This document shows positions 1 through 8,917 of a stretch of DNA of 64,000 nt, piece after piece. The notes below the pieces were generated by a model, which was not told the DNA's origin, made no database searches, and saw only the letters and a list, made by a program, of their open reading frames with translations. A program made the translations under genes and the position numbers. Location of the stretch: contig NZ_JAKLTD010000001.1 of NCBI RefSeq assembly GCF_022014235.1, positions 298,605-362,604 of the forward strand, written 5' to 3'. The stretch's first letter is position 1; each line of letters starts with the position of its first letter. The stretch comes from Methanothermobacter sp. K4. Its GTDB lineage: Archaea; Methanobacteriota; Methanobacteria; Methanobacteriales; Methanothermobacteraceae.

Positions 1-859
1 GCCTGTTCTCTGCCTGATCCCAGACAACTGACTGCGGCCCGTCGATGACCTCAGAGGTTGTCTCCTGCCCCCTCACAGCCGGAAGACAGTGCATGAATAT
101 GGCATCAGGGGATGCGAGTTTCATTAGATCCAGGTTCACCTGATATGGTCTGAATACCCTGAGGCGTTCATCTGCCTCTTCCTCATAGCCCATGCTTACC
201 CAGACATCGGTGTAGACAACATCCGCACCATCAACGGCTTCCTCAGGATCATGGAGCACCCTTATCTTTGAACCAGTTTTTCTGGAGATTTTCTCTGCCT
301 TTGCAGTGATTTCCGGGTGGGGTTCATAGCCTGGTGGGCAGGCAACGTCCATGTCCATCCCCAGCATTGCTGTTATGAGGAGCAGTGAGTTGCAGACGTT
401 GTTACCATCCCCCACGAATACCAGTTTACCGTTGAAGTCCCCCAGTTTCTCCCTCACAGTCTGCATGTCAGCCAGCGCCTGGCATGGGTGTTCAAGATCC
501 GTAAGCCCATTTATAACAGGTACAGAAGACTCTGATGCCAGTTCAACCACATCTGAGTGCCTTATAGCCCTTATCATGATTCCATCAACGTATCTGCTGA
601 GGGTCCTTGCGGTGTCTGCTATTGGCTCCCCCCTTCCAAGCTGCAGGTCTGATGCAGATAGATAGAGGGGCTGTGCACCCAGCTGGGATGCTCCAACCTC
701 AAAGGAGACCCTGGTCCTTGTTGATGATTTCTCAAAGATCATTGCAAGGGTCCTGCCCTCAAGGACCTTCTCTGGGATTTCCCCTGCCTTGTAGTCATCT
801 GCAAGGTCAAGGAGTGCCACCACGTCTTCCATGTCACATACAGATAGAAGATGCCTCAT
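1..859 (-). CDS. argF: Ornithine carbamoyltransferase (C-terminus cut off by window edge)
   Basis: Transfers carbamoyl phosphate to ornithine to make citrulline in arginine biosynthesis, in the cytoplasm. Translating the minus strand from the ATG at 859 gives MRHLLSVCDMEDVVALLDLA, then the carbamoyl-phosphate loop SSTRTR, the EHPCQALAD segment and the HCLP motif, which together are diagnostic of ornithine rather than aspartate transcarbamoylase. About 286 codons are visible; the family is usually about 300 residues, so only a short tail is missing. It starts 12 bases after the purD stop, so it is probably cotranscribed with purD. Confidence 0.93.
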   Translation of the reverse strand, partial: MRHLLSVCDMEDVVALLDLADDYKAGEIPEKVLEGRTLAMIFEKSSTRTRVSFEVGASQLGAQPLYLSASDLQLGRGEPIADTARTLSRYVDGIMIRAIRHSDVVELASESSVPVINGLTDLEHPCQALADMQTVREKLGDFNGKLVFVGDGNNVCNSLLLITAMLGMDMDVACPPGYEPHPEITAKAEKISRKTGSKIRVLHDPEEAVDGADVVYTDVWVSMGYEEEADERLRVFRPYQVNLDLMKLASPDAIFMHCLPAVRGQETTSEVIDGPQSVVWDQAENR

Positions 860-871
860 CTGCCCAACTCC

Positions 872-2185
872 TCAGAACCGGAGGTCCTCCATGTGCTTCA
901 CCCTCTTCTCAACAAGCTCCCTGGTACCTATATCTCTCCTGTGGTAGAGCCTTCCCTTCACGTATCCTGTGGCGTTCTCACAGAGCTCCTCTGCAGAGTA
1001 TATATCCTCTGCAAGGGCCACCAGTGCAAGTGCCCTGGATGAGGAGGTGTATATGGTGCTGTTCTCCTGGTTAACCGCTGCATAGTATGTTATAACCCCC
1101 ATGTCCTCGATCTTATCCTCTTCAACCCTTATTTCAGATCCTGCAACACCCTTATCAGGGTAGCCCTCGGGTACAAGGTACTTGCAGACCGTTGCAAGGT
1201 TCCTGAAGCTTGCCCCGCTGAGGTTTCCGTCCACGATTCCCTCACAGATCTCCAGCATGCTGGACTCAAGCAGTGGGAGCACATTCATTGCCTCAGGGTC
1301 TCCGAAACGTGCATTGTACTCTATGAGTTTCGGTCCGTCGGCTGTGAGCATGAACTGACCATAGAGAACTCCCTTATAGGGCCCTGCCTCACTTTTAATT
1401 GCATCGATAGTCTTCTGCATTATCTCAACTGCTTCATCATAGTCCTTCTGTGTTAGGAATGGTAGAAGTCCATCTGAGTCTGAGTATGAACCCATCCCTC
1501 CTGTTATTGGGCCCTGGTCACCCTCATATGCGTGGGGGTGGTCCTGCACAGCGGGCATTGGCACAATACGCTCGCCGTCAGAGAAGGCCTGGACAGTGAA
1601 TTCCTCCCCGACGACCCTTTCCTCTATAACAACACTTGCATGGCCACCTATACGATTATCTATTACCTCGCAGGCGTATTCGATTGCCTCTGAGTTGTCC
1701 TGGAGGTGTTCACCAACTATCTTAACACCCTTTCCGCCTGTGAGTCCCACTGGCTTTACAACAGCCTCCCCCTCAAAGTTGTCCATGAATTCCCTGAGTT
1801 CATCCCTGTCATCAAAGACACGGTAGGTTATTGAGCCGGGGATACTGTAACCTTCAAAGAGTCTGCGCATGAAGGACTTGTCTGTCTCAATTCTGGCAGC
1901 CTCCCTGGTGGGCCCCACCGATGGTATACCTGCTTCCTCAAGGGCATTGACCAGCCCAGCCTCGAGGGGTGCCTCTGGTCCTATGAATGCCAGGTCAACG
2001 CCCTTACCGGATGCGAAATTGACCACCCTTTCTGTGTCAACCTCAGGAGCAACCATGAATTCACTGGCAAGCCTTGATATGCCGGGGTTCCTGTTACCCA
2101 TCACAGAGTATATTGTTGCCTCATCTGCCAGTGCACTGCATATGGCATGTTCCCTTGCTCCTGTTCCCACAACAAGTATTTTCAT
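872..2185 (-). CDS. purD: Phosphoribosylamine--glycine ligase
   Basis: ATP-grasp enzyme joining glycine to 5-phosphoribosylamine, the second step of purine synthesis. The protein (437 aa) opens with [14 protein letters not shown], the family N-terminus, and contains [22 protein letters not shown] and [10 protein letters not shown], the ATP-grasp and metal-binding segments. A longer open frame reaches 2248, but the ATG at 2185 is preceded by GGGAGGATT and matches family starts. Its TATA-like box is at 2231-2240. It is the promoter-proximal gene of a purD-argF pair. Confidence 0.95.
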   Translation of the reverse strand: MKILVVGTGAREHAICSALADEATIYSVMGNRNPGISRLASEFMVAPEVDTERVVNFASGKGVDLAFIGPEAPLEAGLVNALEEAGIPSVGPTREAARIETDKSFMRRLFEGYSIPGSITYRVFDDRDELREFMDNFEGEAVVKPVGLTGGKGVKIVGEHLQDNSEAIEYACEVIDNRIGGHASVVIEERVVGEEFTVQAFSDGERIVPMPAVQDHPHAYEGDQGPITGGMGSYSDSDGLLPFLTQKDYDEAVEIMQKTIDAIKSEAGPYKGVLYGQFMLTADGPKLIEYNARFGDPEAMNVLPLLESSMLEICEGIVDGNLSGASFRNLATVCKYLVPEGYPDKGVAGSEIRVEEDKIEDMGVITYYAAVNQENSTIYTSSSRALALVALAEDIYSAEELCENATGYVKGRLYHRRDIGTRELVEKRVKHMEDLRF

Positions 2186-2316
2186 CGGATAATCCTCCCT
2201 GAAATTGATAAACTTAAATCTCCCTATTGTTTTATATAACCTTACCACTTACCTTTATTATGTATTTATAAGAAATATGTCATTAATAATAATGATAGAT
2301 TTTCAAGGTGTTTCCA
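2186..2316. promoter_or_regulatory. Divergent promoter region purD / ilvB
   Basis: The 131-base gap carries two TATA-like boxes facing opposite ways. GTTATATAAA (minus strand, 2231-2240) lies about 50 bases before the purD start. TATTTATAAG (plus strand, 2263-2272) lies about 50 bases before the ilvB start. Positions fit archaeal promoters with short leaders. No clear operator palindrome or leader peptide was seen. Confidence 0.6.
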
Positions 2317-4041
2317 ATGAAAGGTGGCCAGGCAATAATCAGATCACTTCTGGATCAGGGAGCAGACACCGTATTCGGATACCCCGGTGGACAGTTACTG
2401 CCACTCTATGACATGCTCTATGATTCCGAACTCAAACACATCCTTGTAAGACATGAGCAGTGCGCAGCCCACGCCGCAGATGGATATGCAAGGGCCTCAG
2501 GCAGGGTGGGAGTCTGCATAGCAACCTCAGGGCCAGGAGCCACAAACCTTGTAACCGGCATCGCAACAGCCTACATGGACTCCTCACCAATAGTTGCAAT
2601 TGCAGGTCAGGTCCCCACCCACCTCATCGGGAATGATGCCTTCCAGGAGGTGGACATGATAGGCATAACCATGCCCATCACAAAGCACAGCTTCCAGCCA
2701 TCTGATGCTGCTGAAATCCCCGCAATGGTGAGGGCAAGCTTTCACATAGCAAAGACAGGTCGCCCTGGCCCCGTTGTCATAGACCTCCCAAAGGACATAC
2801 AGGAACAGGAGGTCCATGACCCCCTTGATGAGCTGGACCTTCAGGGCTACAGGCCAACCCTCAGGGGCCACCCGCTCCAGATAAAGAGGGCTGCAGAGCT
2901 CATAAAGAGATCAGAAAAGCCAGTTATACTGGCGGGTGGTGGGGTGATAATATCAGGCGCCTCAAAGGAGATCATGGAGTTATCAGAACTCATAAAGGCC
3001 CCTGTGACCACCACACTCCTTGGTAAGGGTTCTTTTCCAGAGGACCATCCCTCGGCCATGGGTATGCTGGGTATGCACGGCCGCAAGGTTGCAAACCTCA
3101 CAGTGGATGAGTGTGACTGCCTCATAGCAGTTGGATGCAGATTCTCAGACCGTACAACAGGTAACGTTGCAGAATTCGCCCCCAATGCCAGAATAATACA
3201 CGTGGACATCGACCCTGCCGAGATAGGTAAAAACGTTGCCGTTGATGTCCCCATCGTCGGTGACGCCAGGAAAGTCCTGGGGGAACTTATAGCAAAACTC
3301 AAAAAACACGGCGAAAGGGATGATGAGTGGCTGAAGGGCGTTCAGAAATTCAGAACAGAATGCATGCCACGCATGAGTTATGACGAAGTCCCTCTGAAAC
3401 CCCAGCAGGTTATAAAGGAAATAAGCCAGGCGCTGGATGATGAAACAGTTGTCACAACAGATGTTGGGCAGAACCAGATGTGGATGGCCCACTTCTACAC
3501 CTCCAGGGCCCCCAGAAAATTCATATCATCCGGTGGCCTTGGGACCATGGGTTTCGGTTTTCCCGCCGCCATAGGGGCAAAGGTTGCCCTCCCGGAGAAT
3601 GACGTTGTGGCTGTCTGTGGCGACGGCGGATTCCTCATGGTCTGCCAGGACCTTGCAACAATAAGGGAATACGACATACCCGTCGTGATATGTGTCATGG
3701 ACAACCGCCACCTCGGTATGGTTGCCCAGTGGCAGCGCCTCTTCTATGATGAGAGGATGTCCCATACACACCTCGGTGAGGTCCCAGATTTCGTTAAACT
3801 GGCTGAATCCTTTGGAATTGAAGCTGAAAGGGTTGAAAAACCTGGTGAAACTGCTGAAGCCCTTTCAAGGGCCATAAGATCAGGTGAACCAGCCCTGCTG
3901 GATATAGTTATAGACCCAGAGGAGATACTCCCAATGGTCCCACCAGGTTGCGGTCTGACCGAAATAGTGGGGGAGTACAGGGTCGAAAGGGAGGATCCCC
4001 AGGAAATAAGATACTCTGGAGTGAAGGAGGACGGTGATTAA
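2317..4041 (+). CDS. ilvB: Acetolactate synthase, large (catalytic) subunit
   Basis: Thiamine-diphosphate enzyme condensing pyruvate (or pyruvate and 2-oxobutyrate) in the first common step of valine, leucine and isoleucine synthesis. The 574-residue product has the family order: N-terminal PYR domain with the catalytic glutamate in RHEQCAAHAADGYAR, a central FAD-type domain, and a C-terminal PP domain with GDGGFLM. The GTG at 2308 is an alternative start; the ATG at 2317 is preferred because AAGGTG lies six bases upstream. It is followed within a few bases by ilvN and then ilvC. Confidence 0.95.
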   Translation: MKGGQAIIRSLLDQGADTVFGYPGGQLLPLYDMLYDSELKHILVRHEQCAAHAADGYARASGRVGVCIATSGPGATNLVTGIATAYMDSSPIVAIAGQVPTHLIGNDAFQEVDMIGITMPITKHSFQPSDAAEIPAMVRASFHIAKTGRPGPVVIDLPKDIQEQEVHDPLDELDLQGYRPTLRGHPLQIKRAAELIKRSEKPVILAGGGVIISGASKEIMELSELIKAPVTTTLLGKGSFPEDHPSAMGMLGMHGRKVANLTVDECDCLIAVGCRFSDRTTGNVAEFAPNARIIHVDIDPAEIGKNVAVDVPIVGDARKVLGELIAKLKKHGERDDEWLKGVQKFRTECMPRMSYDEVPLKPQQVIKEISQALDDETVVTTDVGQNQMWMAHFYTSRAPRKFISSGGLGTMGFGFPAAIGAKVALPENDVVAVCGDGGFLMVCQDLATIREYDIPVVICVMDNRHLGMVAQWQRLFYDERMSHTHLGEVPDFVKLAESFGIEAERVEKPGETAEALSRAIRSGEPALLDIVIDPEEILPMVPPGCGLTEIVGEYRVEREDPQEIRYSGVKEDGD

Positions 4042-4540
4042 GGTGAAACCAGATACACACATCATCAGTGCCCTTGTTGAGCACAGACCGGGTGTCCTTC
4101 AGAGGGTTGCGGGACTCTTCACAAGGCGTGGATTCAACATCGAAAGCATCACTGTAGGGGAATCCGAAACCCCTGGAATCGCCAGGATGACCATAATAGC
4201 CAGGGGAGACGACCGTGTGCTTGAACAGATAACCAAGCAGCTCAACAAGCTGATAGACGTTATAAAGGTCCGTGACCTTGAACCATCATCCACAGTTAAG
4301 AGGGAGCTATGCATGGTTAAGGTACACGCTCCATCAGAGAAGGAGAGGTCAGAGATAATACAGTACACCAACATCTTCAGGGGGAGGATAGTGGACGTAA
4401 GCAGTGACGCCCTTACAGTTGAGGTCACAGGGGACTCAGAGAAGATAGACGCCTTCCTTGAGCTCCTGAGGGCCTTCGGAATCAAAGAACTTGCAAGGAC
4501 CGGGCCAACTGCAATGTCCCGTGGGGGCAGAACCATCTGA
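4034..4540 (+). CDS. ilvN: Acetolactate synthase, small (regulatory) subunit
   Basis: Regulatory partner of IlvB that in this family mediates feedback inhibition by valine. The protein (168 aa) has an N-terminal ACT domain (HIISALVEHRPGVLQRVAGLF, then RRGFNIESITVG) and the ALS-small-subunit C-terminal domain. The frame overlaps the ilvB stop: GGAGG at 4026-4030 precedes the GTG at 4034, and a second possible GTG lies at 4043 behind GGTGAT. The overlap implies translational coupling, which suits a 1:1 complex. Confidence 0.93.
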   Translation: MIKVKPDTHIISALVEHRPGVLQRVAGLFTRRGFNIESITVGESETPGIARMTIIARGDDRVLEQITKQLNKLIDVIKVRDLEPSSTVKRELCMVKVHAPSEKERSEIIQYTNIFRGRIVDVSSDALTVEVTGDSEKIDAFLELLRAFGIKELARTGPTAMSRGGRTI

Positions 4541-4602
4541 ATCCAGATGAACACAAATTTTATTTTTAATGACCCTGTTAATTAGAGGTGAGGAGGTTTT
4601 TC

Positions 4603-5589
4603 ATGAAAATCTACTATGAAAATGACATTGACATGGAGATACTGGCAGATAAGAAGATAGCCGTGATAGGTTACGGCAGTCAGGGAGAAGCCCAGGCCAG
4701 GAACATGGCCGACAGCGGGCTGGAGGTTATAGTTGGGCTCAGAAGGGGAGGACCATCCTGGAAGAAGGCCCATGATGATGGTATGAACGTAATGACAGTT
4801 GAGGACGCCTCAAGGGAGGCCGACATCGTACACATACTCATACCCGACGAGATACAGGAGACGGTATTCGAGCAGTCCATAAAACCCTACCTCAGGGAGG
4901 GCAACACCATATCCTTCTCACATGGCTACAACATACACTATGGCTACATAAGGGCCCCTGATGGGGTGAACGTCACCATGGTGGCCCCTAAGGGTCCCGG
5001 TGCAATGGTGAGGAGAACCTACCTTGAGGGCTTCGGAATACCAGGTCTTGTGGCTGTTGAGGTGGATGCAACAGGGGACGCCCTTGAACAGGCCCTTGCC
5101 ATGGCAAAGGCATGTGGACTTGCACGTGCAGGTGTCCTTGAGACCACCTTCAAGGAGGAAACAGAGACAGACCTCTTCGGTGAACAGGCCGTCCTCTGTG
5201 GTGGTGTAACAGAACTCATAAACACCGCATTCAGAACCCTTGTGAGGGCCGGGTATCAGCCAGAGATCGCCTACTTTGAGACATGCCATGAACTCAAACT
5301 GATAGTGGACCTCATCTATGAGAGGGGATTCCAGGGTATGTGGCACAATGTGAGTAACACAGCAGAGTTCGGGGGTCTTACAAGGAGAAAGAGGGTTATA
5401 ACAGAGGAAACAGAGGAGGAAATGCAGAAAATACTGGAGGAGATCCAGAACGGTAAATTCGCCAAGGAGTGGACCCTTGAAAACAGGGCCGGTGCCCCGA
5501 TGCTTAAAAGGATGAGGGCCCTTGAGGGAGAACTGGAAATAGAGAAGGTTGGATCAAAGCTCAGGAAACTCTGCGGCCTTGAAAAATAG
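4603..5589 (+). CDS. ilvC: Ketol-acid reductoisomerase
   Basis: Converts acetolactate and acetohydroxybutyrate to the dihydroxyacids using NAD(P)H and magnesium. The 328-residue product has the Rossmann motif [12 protein letters not shown], the SFSHGYN segment, the APKGPG loop and the double metal-binding acidic motifs of short class I enzymes ([11 protein letters not shown] and a C-terminal helical domain). The ATG at 4603 follows GAGGAGGT with normal spacing, so the upstream in-frame GTG at 4588 is rejected. Third gene of the ilvBNC cluster; the next enzyme, IlvD, is not in the window, while ilvE is at 11.7 kb. Confidence 0.96.
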   Translation: MKIYYENDIDMEILADKKIAVIGYGSQGEAQARNMADSGLEVIVGLRRGGPSWKKAHDDGMNVMTVEDASREADIVHILIPDEIQETVFEQSIKPYLREGNTISFSHGYNIHYGYIRAPDGVNVTMVAPKGPGAMVRRTYLEGFGIPGLVAVEVDATGDALEQALAMAKACGLARAGVLETTFKEETETDLFGEQAVLCGGVTELINTAFRTLVRAGYQPEIAYFETCHELKLIVDLIYERGFQGMWHNVSNTAEFGGLTRRKRVITEETEEEMQKILEEIQNGKFAKEWTLENRAGAPMLKRMRALEGELEIEKVGSKLRKLCGLEK

Positions 5590-5632
5590 ACTCCGCCGAT
5601 AAATCCTATATTTCTTTTAAAAGGTGATTGGC

Positions 5633-6625
5633 TTGGTATTTGTGGGTATGGACCATGGGACAACAGGCGTGTCCTTCACGATCCTTGGAGATGAAACCGA
5701 ACACTTTAAGATAGGGAGGGAGGAACTCTCGGCGGGGAGGGTTTCCGCCCTTGAGGAGCTTGAAGGAAGGGTGTCCCCCGAAGAGATAGAACTCATGGCA
5801 ATAACCTATGCAATGGGTGATGGTATAAACAGGATAAAGCCCATTGATCGTGTAAAGAACAGGGGTATCATCTCCATTGGAGGGGCCGGGAAGGTCACAG
5901 GTGGTGGGACAGCCGTTTACAGCGAAATAGAGTCCTCAGGAATACCCACTGTACTGATACCGGGCCTTCACCGCAACACCCCCTGCCTTGATGAGAGGTT
6001 CCGGGCAGCCTACTCCCACCATGCAAGTCCAGAGAAGGTGAGCATATGCTACAACGCATACCTGGAGACCGGCTGGGAGAACATGATAGTCTCCGATATA
6101 AGCTCCAACACGGTAACCATGCTCATACAGGATGGCAGGATAATCGGTGCAATGGATGCCTGTATAGGTGCCATGGGGGTTATACATGGACCCCTTGACC
6201 TTGAAATGCTCAGAAAAATAGATGATGGTGAAAAAACCGCCAACGAGTGTTTTTCACATGCAGGGGCTGTTAAGATAGCCGGCATAGATACAAGAGTTTC
6301 CCGTGCAAGGGATGAACTCCTCGATATGTACCTTGATGGAAGGAAGGAAGCTGCTCTTGCACTTGATACAATGATAATGACGATAGCCATGGAGATATGG
6401 GGACTTGCAGGCATCTCAGAGCGTGTTGATGGAATCGTTCTCACTGGATCAATGGGTGCCATGAGGGAACCCTACGACTTCCACGGAAAACTTGCTGATA
6501 TGGTGAAGGAACTGGCCCCTGTGAAGAGGCTGGATGCAACCTCCAGTTCCATGGGAAGTGCGCAGATAGCGCGTGATATACACGCTGGTAAAAGAGAGAT
6601 TCTTGGAATAGATGTTGATATCTAA
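5633..6625 (+). CDS. Methanogenesis marker protein 12 (UPF0285)
   Basis: Member of a family confined to methanogens and their relatives; biochemical role not established as far as I know. The N-terminus VFVGMDHGTTGVSF and later GGAGKVTGGGTA look like the phosphate loops of the ASKHA (hexokinase/acetate kinase/Hsp70) fold, so ATP binding is a reasonable inference. Start chosen at the TTG at 5633 because AGGTGAT ends about four bases before it; the GTG at 5624 is the alternative. The stop directly abuts the stop of the opposing Lsm gene. It follows ilvC by about 40 bases and may share its transcript. Confidence 0.8.
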   Translation: MVFVGMDHGTTGVSFTILGDETEHFKIGREELSAGRVSALEELEGRVSPEEIELMAITYAMGDGINRIKPIDRVKNRGIISIGGAGKVTGGGTAVYSEIESSGIPTVLIPGLHRNTPCLDERFRAAYSHHASPEKVSICYNAYLETGWENMIVSDISSNTVTMLIQDGRIIGAMDACIGAMGVIHGPLDLEMLRKIDDGEKTANECFSHAGAVKIAGIDTRVSRARDELLDMYLDGRKEAALALDTMIMTIAMEIWGLAGISERVDGIVLTGSMGAMREPYDFHGKLADMVKELAPVKRLDATSSSMGSAQIARDIHAGKREILGIDVDI

Positions 6626-6829
6626 TTATTCCATTGCAATGAACGCTATCTTGGTTCCCTTAATGAACCTGATGCCCTCTTCAGTCTGAAGAACCGTGTT
6701 AAGGTAATTATCTATTGATATGAGTTTTCCCCTTGCCTCTTCATTGTTTTTGAGTGTTAGAAGAACATTCCTGTTTTTAAATTTCAGGAACTGCTTGTTA
6801 ACCCTGAACTCCTTATCATCGCCTTTCAT
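6626..6829 (-). CDS. Archaeal Sm-like (Lsm) RNA-binding protein
   Basis: Small OB-like Sm-fold protein (67 aa) that in archaea forms a homomeric ring binding U-rich RNA. The Sm1 motif is visible (VLLTLKNNEEARGKLISIDNYLN) with the conserved N in the loop, then a weaker Sm2 region (IRFIKGTKIAFI). Two Sm paralogues are known in this genus; the short form here is likely the second. AGGGGATT precedes the ATG and a TATA-like box GTATATATAG is at 6871-6880 on the minus strand, so it has its own promoter. It converges with marker 12 with no gap. Confidence 0.85.
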   Translation of the reverse strand: MKGDDKEFRVNKQFLKFKNRNVLLTLKNNEEARGKLISIDNYLNTVLQTEEGIRFIKGTKIAFIAME

Positions 6830-6917
6830 CAGAATCCCCTTAAAGATTTAGTAATCCTATAATGATTCGCCTATATATACTTCACATATCCCTCCATACT
6901 TCAGTGAAGACGCAGGG

Positions 6918-7235
6918 TTACTCCCAGGTTATCCTGAGGAGAACCAGAAGTGCGCCAAGCTGGCACAGGTTAACACTGAGAACAGGGAAGCCCAGTCCAT
7001 GTGCCCTGAAGCCCTCCCTTGTCAGCATGAATATGATGAATATGATGTTCTGCAGGAGCAGGAGCAGGGAAAACCCTATAAGTCCGAGTGTTAAACTGGA
7101 CCGGATCTTCCTGTAGCTTGAAACGTAGACCCCAAGAAGGATGAGGAGGATGAATACGTTCAGAACCCCCACTACAACCGCCAGGAATGTGAATCCAGGA
7201 TCTGCCATGAAATTACGGTCAGGAACTCCCCTCAT
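6918..7235 (-). CDS. Small three-helix membrane protein, function unknown
   Basis: I do not recognise a characterised family. The 105-residue product has three hydrophobic helices (about residues 15-38, 50-70 and 85-103) joined by short loops with basic residues (SSYRKIR), suggesting an inner-membrane protein with few exposed parts. Its ATG overlaps the TGA of the upstream winged-helix gene (7232-7235), so the two are translationally coupled. A membrane protein directly coupled to a small regulator suggests it senses for, or is controlled by, that regulator; this is inference from order only. Confidence 0.65.
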   Translation of the reverse strand: MRGVPDRNFMADPGFTFLAVVVGVLNVFILLILLGVYVSSYRKIRSSLTLGLIGFSLLLLLQNIIFIIFMLTREGFRAHGLGFPVLSVNLCQLGALLVLLRITWE

Positions 7236-7519
7236 ACATCAACCCCCCGCATCCTATCCAGTATGTCCTCAAATAAGTCGTAATTCTCCTCCATCACATC
7301 TGAAAGAAAGTACATCTTTCCGTACCTCTCACCTGACGATACTATGATTTTATTCTTCTCAAGAACCCCTAAGTGATGCTGAACAGTCTTATAGTCCAGG
7401 TTAAGAGCCTCTGCCAGCTGGTTGGTATTGTATGGCCTCTCATGCAGCATTCTGATTATCCTTGCACGGTTCACTCCCCCACGTGTCGCCGCAATAAGCC
7501 ACCACAGGAGCCTCTTCAT
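7232..7519 (-). CDS. Winged-helix transcriptional regulator (ArsR-like)
   Basis: A 95-residue protein made almost only of a winged helix-turn-helix: ARIIRMLHERPYNTNQLAEAL, the recognition helix DYKTVQHHLGVLEKN, and the wing IIVSSGERYGKMYFLS. This architecture is typical of archaeal ArsR-type repressors. The open frame extends to 7612 but the ATG at 7519 fits the domain boundary; no strong ribosome binding site was seen. No metal-binding cysteines are present. An inverted repeat lies 17 bases upstream (7536-7553) and may be its own operator. It is coupled to the membrane protein downstream. Confidence 0.8.
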   Translation of the reverse strand: MKRLLWWLIAATRGGVNRARIIRMLHERPYNTNQLAEALNLDYKTVQHHLGVLEKNKIIVSSGERYGKMYFLSDVMEENYDLFEDILDRMRGVDV

Positions 7520-7535
7520 GGAACCACGCTTATAC

Positions 7536-7553
7536 CTATGGGGATAACCATAG
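7536..7553. promoter_or_regulatory. Inverted repeat upstream of winged-helix gene (candidate operator)
   Basis: CTATGG (7536-7541), six bases, then CCATAG (7548-7553): a perfect 6-bp dyad 17 bases before the regulator start at 7519, where a repressor would block transcription. The surrounding sequence ACCTATGG..ATAACCAT resembles the dyad at 22296-22308 in front of another winged-helix regulator. Confidence 0.5.
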
Positions 7554-7695
7554 ATAATTTTTTGGCACTGATCCATCCCATGATTTATGTTTGGGTGCAT
7601 GAGAGTCCACACATGATTCTTAAATGGGAATTTTAAGGTTTGAGGTTAGGAATTCTGAAGCCCATAAGATCTGCACTGGTGAGTTACTTCACCCA

Positions 7696-8400
7696 TCAGG
7701 ACACGCCCCTCATCAACTGTTTGAACATGCCCTTTAATGGCTTCCAGTAGATGTGGGCATGTATCAGGGTCCCTATAACCATCAGAATTGCCAGTTCAGC
7801 ATGCCAGTAGGTCACGGATGGGTTCATGGCAGTTTTTATACCAAGGCGTATGAATATGAGGAGAAGTATACCTGTAATTCCTGTCCCGGCATATCCCGCA
7901 GTCAGGAGCATGTTCCACAGCCTTCTGTACACTGAACCCCTGATGTAGCCGCTGCGCATGAGGTAAAGCGTTATGATGTATGCACCCACTATAATGAGGC
8001 TCACAGGTATTAAATGGTAATCTGTTTCATGGCCGCTGAAATCATCACTGCTACCGTCTGAAACCTCTCCACTCACGTTATGTTCAGGGGTCTGTGTCCT
8101 GTTAATTTCAGAAGTTTCTGCTGGACTGTAATCATCGCTACCACTGGATGAAGAAGCCTTCTGGTCAGATGAAGAAGCTTCCTGGTCCTCAGATGCTGCG
8201 TAATCGGTTGTGGATGCTGTCTGTGAAAGGTCACATATGCCGTCACCGTTGAGGTCCGTGAACCTGGGGCACTGTCCAGGGTAGGGGTCATTAACAAGAC
8301 CATAGGAGCATGAAACGGCGCATGCCATGCCAGAAGAGGACACTGCAGCTGCGAATGGTAAAATTCCCGCCAGAAACTCAAATCCTTTCCTCATGTTCAT
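7696..8400 (-). CDS. Membrane protein with exported Cys/Asp-rich segment and DUF4405-like helices
   Basis: The 234-residue product begins with a signal-like hydrophobic stretch (FLAGILPFAAAV). An external part follows, with CAVSCSYG, C residues and DLNGDGICD, which resembles a calcium-binding loop, then a long Ser/Asp/Glu-rich linker (about residues 60-125). Four membrane helices finish the protein, including YWHAELAIL and HAHIY. The histidines in those helices recall diheme cytochrome b-like or DUF4405 proteins, but heme binding is only inferred. Its ATG overlaps the TGA of the upstream gene, whose product resembles the last half of this one, so the pair is a tandem duplication. Confidence 0.6.
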   Translation of the reverse strand: MNMRKGFEFLAGILPFAAAVSSSGMACAVSCSYGLVNDPYPGQCPRFTDLNGDGICDLSQTASTTDYAASEDQEASSSDQKASSSSGSDDYSPAETSEINRTQTPEHNVSGEVSDGSSDDFSGHETDYHLIPVSLIIVGAYIITLYLMRSGYIRGSVYRRLWNMLLTAGYAGTGITGILLLIFIRLGIKTAMNPSVTYWHAELAILMVIGTLIHAHIYWKPLKGMFKQLMRGVS

Positions 8401-8714
8401 CTACCAACCCCCAGGATCCTGTTTAAGCTGCCCTTGTAGCAGTGGAAGTGAAAAATCGTCACAACCACCAGTGCCAGGCCTGCCTCCACATGCCAGTAGA
8501 GAAGCTGTGAGTTCAGGTAAAGCCTTATACCATTCTCCAGCAGGAGAAGAAGGACGAAGCCTCCAATTCCTGATATGAGGAAGGCAGTGAGTATGATGAG
8601 GTTCCAGAGGTTCACATGAAAACTCCTTCTTATCTTGCCATTCCTGTAAAGCGTATAGGTTAAAATATAAAGCCCTATTAATGGAAGGGTGGCATTAAAG
8701 ATAGTGTATTGCAT
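8397..8714 (-). CDS. DUF4405-like membrane protein, paralogue of the next gene
   Basis: A 105-residue protein with three or four helices. It aligns by eye with the last 105 residues of the downstream protein: RRSFHVNLWN against RGSVYRRLWN, SGIGGFVLLLLLENGIR against TGITGILLLIFIRLGIK, and YWHVEAGLAL with HFHCY against YWHAELAIL with HAHIY. The paired histidines are conserved in both, which suggests a shared cofactor or metal site. GGAGACCT precedes the ATG. The two genes overlap by four bases and probably form a heteromer. Function unknown. Confidence 0.6.
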   Translation of the reverse strand: MQYTIFNATLPLIGLYILTYTLYRNGKIRRSFHVNLWNLIILTAFLISGIGGFVLLLLLENGIRLYLNSQLLYWHVEAGLALVVVTIFHFHCYKGSLNRILGVGR

Positions 8715-8763
8715 TTTAAAGGTCTCCAGTTTTTTTATTGTAAAATTGGAACTTGTCTTAAAA

Positions 8764-8879
8764 GAAATTTTTCCGAATTCACACCCAAATCTCCACCAGA
8801 TCTTCAGAGACCAGAAAAGGAAAAGAAATTCTTACAAATTCACACCCAAAACTCAACAGATCTTCAGAGGCCAGAGCGT
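8764..8879. repeat. Two-copy direct repeat, about 56 bases per copy
   Basis: Copies at about 8764-8819 and 8825-8879 share GAAATT, AATTCACACCCAAA and CAGATCTTCAGAG.CCAGA with small differences. They fill most of the gap between the membrane protein start (8714) and the surE stop (8918). No protein-coding signal is seen in this 203-base gap. It could hold the promoter of the membrane pair. Confidence 0.75.
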
Positions 8880-8917
8880 GAATGTATGATCAAAAGGTTA
8901 TTGAAGATCCCCAGCCA

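Noticed and set aside
872..2248. Longer purD frame with 21 extra N-terminal residues
   Set aside because: The ATG at 2185 has a GGGAGG site and starts the family signature; the extension runs through the divergent promoter region.
4918..5346. 142-residue frame on the minus strand inside ilvC
   Set aside because: Lies wholly antisense to a well-recognised gene, with no ribosome site and low-complexity composition.
7696..8400. Dockerin domain from the DLNGDGICD motif
   Set aside because: Only one loop is seen and the rest is a linker and membrane helices; a dockerin needs two loops.
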